From NCBI GenBank assembly GCA_017459665.1, contig JAFUCN010000102.1, positions 1 through 42,524 of the forward strand: 42,524 bases of DNA, in the 5' to 3' direction. The number at the start of each line of letters is the position of its first letter. The stretch's first letter is position 1. Positions 40,365 through 42,524 of this stretch are shown in pieces. The translations under genes and the position numbers were made by a program. The stretch comes from Methanobrevibacter sp. Lineage in GTDB: Archaea; Methanobacteriota; Methanobacteria; Methanobacteriales; Methanobacteriaceae. The notes under the pieces were generated by a model, which did not search any database, was not told where the DNA came from, and saw only the letters and a program-made list of their open reading frames with translations.

Positions 40365-42116
40365 TTATTTAACTTTAATTTTAATACTTTTACTTATTTT
40401 ATTGTAATAATCATTTCCACCATAAGTAATAACAGCATCAAAAGTTCCCTTTTGCTTTAAATTAGTTATTTTGAATATTGCCTTACCGTTATTATTGGTT
40501 TTAACAGAATATGTCTTGTTGTTAACTTTTAAAGTGATTTTTCTATTTTTCATTACTTTGTTTTTGTTGGTTTTTAAAGTAATCTTGTACTTTTTGGTTT
40601 TTTCACCTACTTTAAAAGTCATTTTAGTTGCAGTAACTTTAGGGTTTAGCTTTTTAACTGTTACATGGAACGATTTTGAATAAAATTTCTTTTCATACTC
40701 ATTAATCACCGTAATTTTATATTTTCCCGGTTTTAATTTATGAATACTATAAGAAACTGTACCTTTTTTTAGGTTAACAGATTTAAGCTCCTCACCATCA
40801 ATTAAAATAATAGGTTTTTCCTTTAATTTAGATGAAATAATTTTAACTGTAATATCCTTGCCATATTTTACAGATTTTGAGGATATGCTTGCCTTATATG
40901 ATGCCTTATTTTTTTTCACAAAAACAGCAAAATCATGAGTGTATGATTTGTTATCAACTTTTAAAACCAGTCTAAATGAATGTTCTCCAAGACTTAGCTT
41001 AGGAAGGTATACAAACCTATTTGAAATAGAGCCTCTTTTGATTTTTTCATATTTCAAATCATATTCATCTGATCCGCTAACCTTGTATAAAGTATATGTT
41101 CCTTTAGTTTTAGCAGGAACATCAACCAAAACTGATTCCATATCCCCATAGGATATTTCATATGAACTGGTAAATCTCGGTACAACGTTAAATGTGAACT
41201 TTTTGGTCATTTTAGGATATTTGGAATCTCCTGCATAACTAAAGTAAATTGTATTTTTACCTAATTTTAAAAGTTTTTTACTGATGGTAATGATACCTTC
41301 ATAGTCTTTGACTTTGACCTTGTAGGATTTACCTGCAATTTTCACAATGATATTTTTTGAAAGTTTTTTTGGACCATAAATACATATATGAATGTCATTC
41401 CATTCAAATTCACTTTCAAAACCTATAGATGGATAAAAATAATCAACTGAAAATTTTCCGGATTTGGAATAATTACCTTTATTTCCTTCATATCTTACTT
41501 CAATATCATGCACACCATAGTCAAGACCAGATATCCAAAGACGGTCCCCATCTTCAAAATAATCCATAGTGACTTTCTTGTTCAACTTTTTATCTGCAAA
41601 TACCGATATAGTACCATTAGTGCTTTTTGAAAAGAAAACGTAAATTCCCCATTCATCCTCATAATCAGTCGTAGGCAGATAAATTTGAATATTGACTAAA
41701 TTAAAAGAATATGTAACATTAGTTGGTGTGAATCTTTCATTTCCAGGATATGAAAAAGTAATATTGTGTTTACCTTCCTCCAAACCCATTTTAGTGAAAT
41801 TTAAAATAGCATATGGTTCCACATCATATGGTAAAACTTTTGAATCGGTTAATACATCATCAACATGAACGGAAATATTATCTACTGTACTTCTTGGAAC
41901 ATGAAGATAAATATAACATTCCTCATCATCCGCCAGATATTCATCATTTACAATAGCTTCAAGATTTAGCTTTTCACTGCCAAAATCAGATGAATTTGAA
42001 TCTTGTAAAACAATGCTTTCATCAGAAGAGACCTCATCGTTTGAAGCAGATACTGCTCCAACTGTTAATATAACCAGTAAAAAAACACCAATTATAAACA
42101 ATTTATTAAATTTCAA
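40365..42116 (-). CDS. Secreted Ig-repeat surface (adhesin-like) protein
   Basis: A 583-residue secreted protein with a signal peptide (KLFIIGVFLLVILTVGAVSA). It is made of Ig-like modules with recurring YSGD/YPGN/YEGN and 'KY.ITL' features (YPGNERFTP, YEGNKGNYS, YAGDSKYPK). The last ~90 residues are lysine-rich (NRKITLKVNNKTYSVKTNNN) and resemble the C-terminus of the adhesin at 3346-6483, so they may be a shared surface-anchoring module. No beta-helix section. The start is TTG 42116, overlapping the stop codon of the upstream gene (TTGA), with GAAGGGG upstream; no in-frame ATG serves better. The unusual coupling to a hydrogenase-subunit-like gene is noted. Confidence 0.88.
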   Translation of the reverse strand: MKFNKLFIIGVFLLVILTVGAVSASNDEVSSDESIVLQDSNSSDFGSEKLNLEAIVNDEYLADDEECYIYLHVPRSTVDNISVHVDDVLTDSKVLPYDVEPYAILNFTKMGLEEGKHNITFSYPGNERFTPTNVTYSFNLVNIQIYLPTTDYEDEWGIYVFFSKSTNGTISVFADKKLNKKVTMDYFEDGDRLWISGLDYGVHDIEVRYEGNKGNYSKSGKFSVDYFYPSIGFESEFEWNDIHICIYGPKKLSKNIIVKIAGKSYKVKVKDYEGIITISKKLLKLGKNTIYFSYAGDSKYPKMTKKFTFNVVPRFTSSYEISYGDMESVLVDVPAKTKGTYTLYKVSGSDEYDLKYEKIKRGSISNRFVYLPKLSLGEHSFRLVLKVDNKSYTHDFAVFVKKNKASYKASISSKSVKYGKDITVKIISSKLKEKPIILIDGEELKSVNLKKGTVSYSIHKLKPGKYKITVINEYEKKFYSKSFHVTVKKLNPKVTATKMTFKVGEKTKKYKITLKTNKNKVMKNRKITLKVNNKTYSVKTNNNGKAIFKITNLKQKGTFDAVITYGGNDYYNKISKSIKIKVK

Positions 42117-42524
42117 TTTTCAGCCCCTTCCAATTCTTCTATTTTTTTATCAAATTCTACGAATTTGCGGGCAAGTCCTGAGAAATACGGAATATACACT
42201 TTTGAAAATGTAATTCTTTCCGGATTATGACCCATTTCTGCAATCCTATCTTTGACCCTTTGGATTTTACGTTCAACCTCATCATACATCAAATCACCAG
42301 GGAATTCACCAATGCATACACCATCAGCACCGTTTTCACGGGCAGATCTGATATGTCTTGGCCTTACACGATTTACAGAAATTACTTTGATGATATGGAT
42401 TGATTCAGGATATGACAACCTGTTTACACCAATATTATCAGCAGCAGTATATCCGATATTATCTAAAAATACGAGAATCATACGCTGACCATCTTGCTTT
42501 TTGGACAGTACTCCCTTAATTGTA
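42113..42524 (-). CDS. MvhD-like hydrogenase iron-sulfur subunit, cysteine-poor, 5' partial
   Basis: The frame is open to the window edge (136 codons visible), so the N-terminus is missing; an ATG at 42481 is internal. The fold matches the MvhD (hydrogenase delta subunit) family: AADNIGVNRLSYPESIHIIK corresponds to 'GADTAGVGRFQYPTNLRVIR', and GADGVCIGEFPGDLMYDEVE to 'GADGVLVSGCHIGDCHY'. The cysteines that hold the [2Fe-2S] cluster in MvhD are absent here, leaving a single cysteine. It could be a structural subunit, or the C-terminal part of a larger fusion. The stop codon overlaps the surface-protein start. Confidence 0.7.
   Translation of the reverse strand, partial: TIKGVLSKKQDGQRMILVFLDNIGYTAADNIGVNRLSYPESIHIIKVISVNRVRPRHIRSARENGADGVCIGEFPGDLMYDEVERKIQRVKDRIAEMGHNPERITFSKVYIPYFSGLARKFVEFDKKIEELEGAEN

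Noticed and set aside
1..42524. tRNA, rRNA or provirus genes
   Set aside because: Looked for in the intergenic regions on both strands by eye. None was recognised; the single tyrosine recombinase lacks viral neighbours.

Overview
This window is chromosomal DNA from a methanogenic archaeon, almost certainly a Methanobrevibacter or close relative in the Methanobacteriales. It is AT-rich and uses GGAGGTGAT-type ribosome binding sites. It carries coenzyme M genes (comDE), a coenzyme F420 gene (cofH), F420-dependent enzymes (npdG, fprA), the archaeal two-step entry to the shikimate pathway, pantoate kinase, archaeal primase (priS/priL), archaeal CCA-adding enzyme, and several large secreted adhesin-like proteins of the kind abundant in gut and rumen Methanobrevibacter. 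The species cannot be named from the sequence alone.

Layout. Positions 1-8008 hold three leftward adhesin-like genes (the last runs off the window). Upstream, 8109-8810 holds a 642-bp non-coding segment bounded by a 30-bp inverted repeat (28/30 identical, 23 bp perfect in a row). Beside it, 8900-9943, is a complete tyrosine recombinase. This looks like an invertible DNA switch controlling the adhesin genes, and it is the most interesting thing here. From 10 to 14.3 kb come an SseB-like gene, an Mrp/NBP35 ATPase, an FAD/NAD(P) oxidoreductase, a CAT-fold acetyltransferase-like gene, a small TIGR04076-type gene, and a tandem triplication of a 46-codon acidic micro-gene with one frameshifted copy.

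From 14.4 to 20.2 kb, all leftward: a compact MutH/Sau3AI-like protein, npdG, a DUF2284 protein, cca, thpR, and the aromatic amino acid pair. From 20.5 to 21.3 kb a GNAT acetyltransferase faces a 46-aa protein tail to tail. From 21.4 to 25.1 kb: a methyltransferase with pantoate kinase, then two flavodoxin-like proteins and the F420H2 oxidase FprA, probably an oxygen/redox defence cluster. From 25.2 to 27.5 kb: a PHP phosphatase-DUF2115 pair, then two related genes of unknown function, one with an in-frame stop. From 27.6 to 33.3 kb: a riboflavin/F420 pathway reductase, a MraY/WecA-like transferase, a two-HTH regulator, a DUF530-type protein and metG.

From 33.8 to 37.1 kb are priL and priS, separated by two leftward genes (a hypothetical and a mini zinc-ribbon). 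Then come a thymidylate-kinase-like gene and cofH, comD-comE, a winged-helix regulator, a fourth Ig-repeat surface protein, and the end of a gene related to the hydrogenase subunit MvhD but lacking its cluster cysteines.

No rRNA, tRNA, CRISPR array or insertion sequence was recognised. Domain calls rest on motif recognition by eye, not on database searches.
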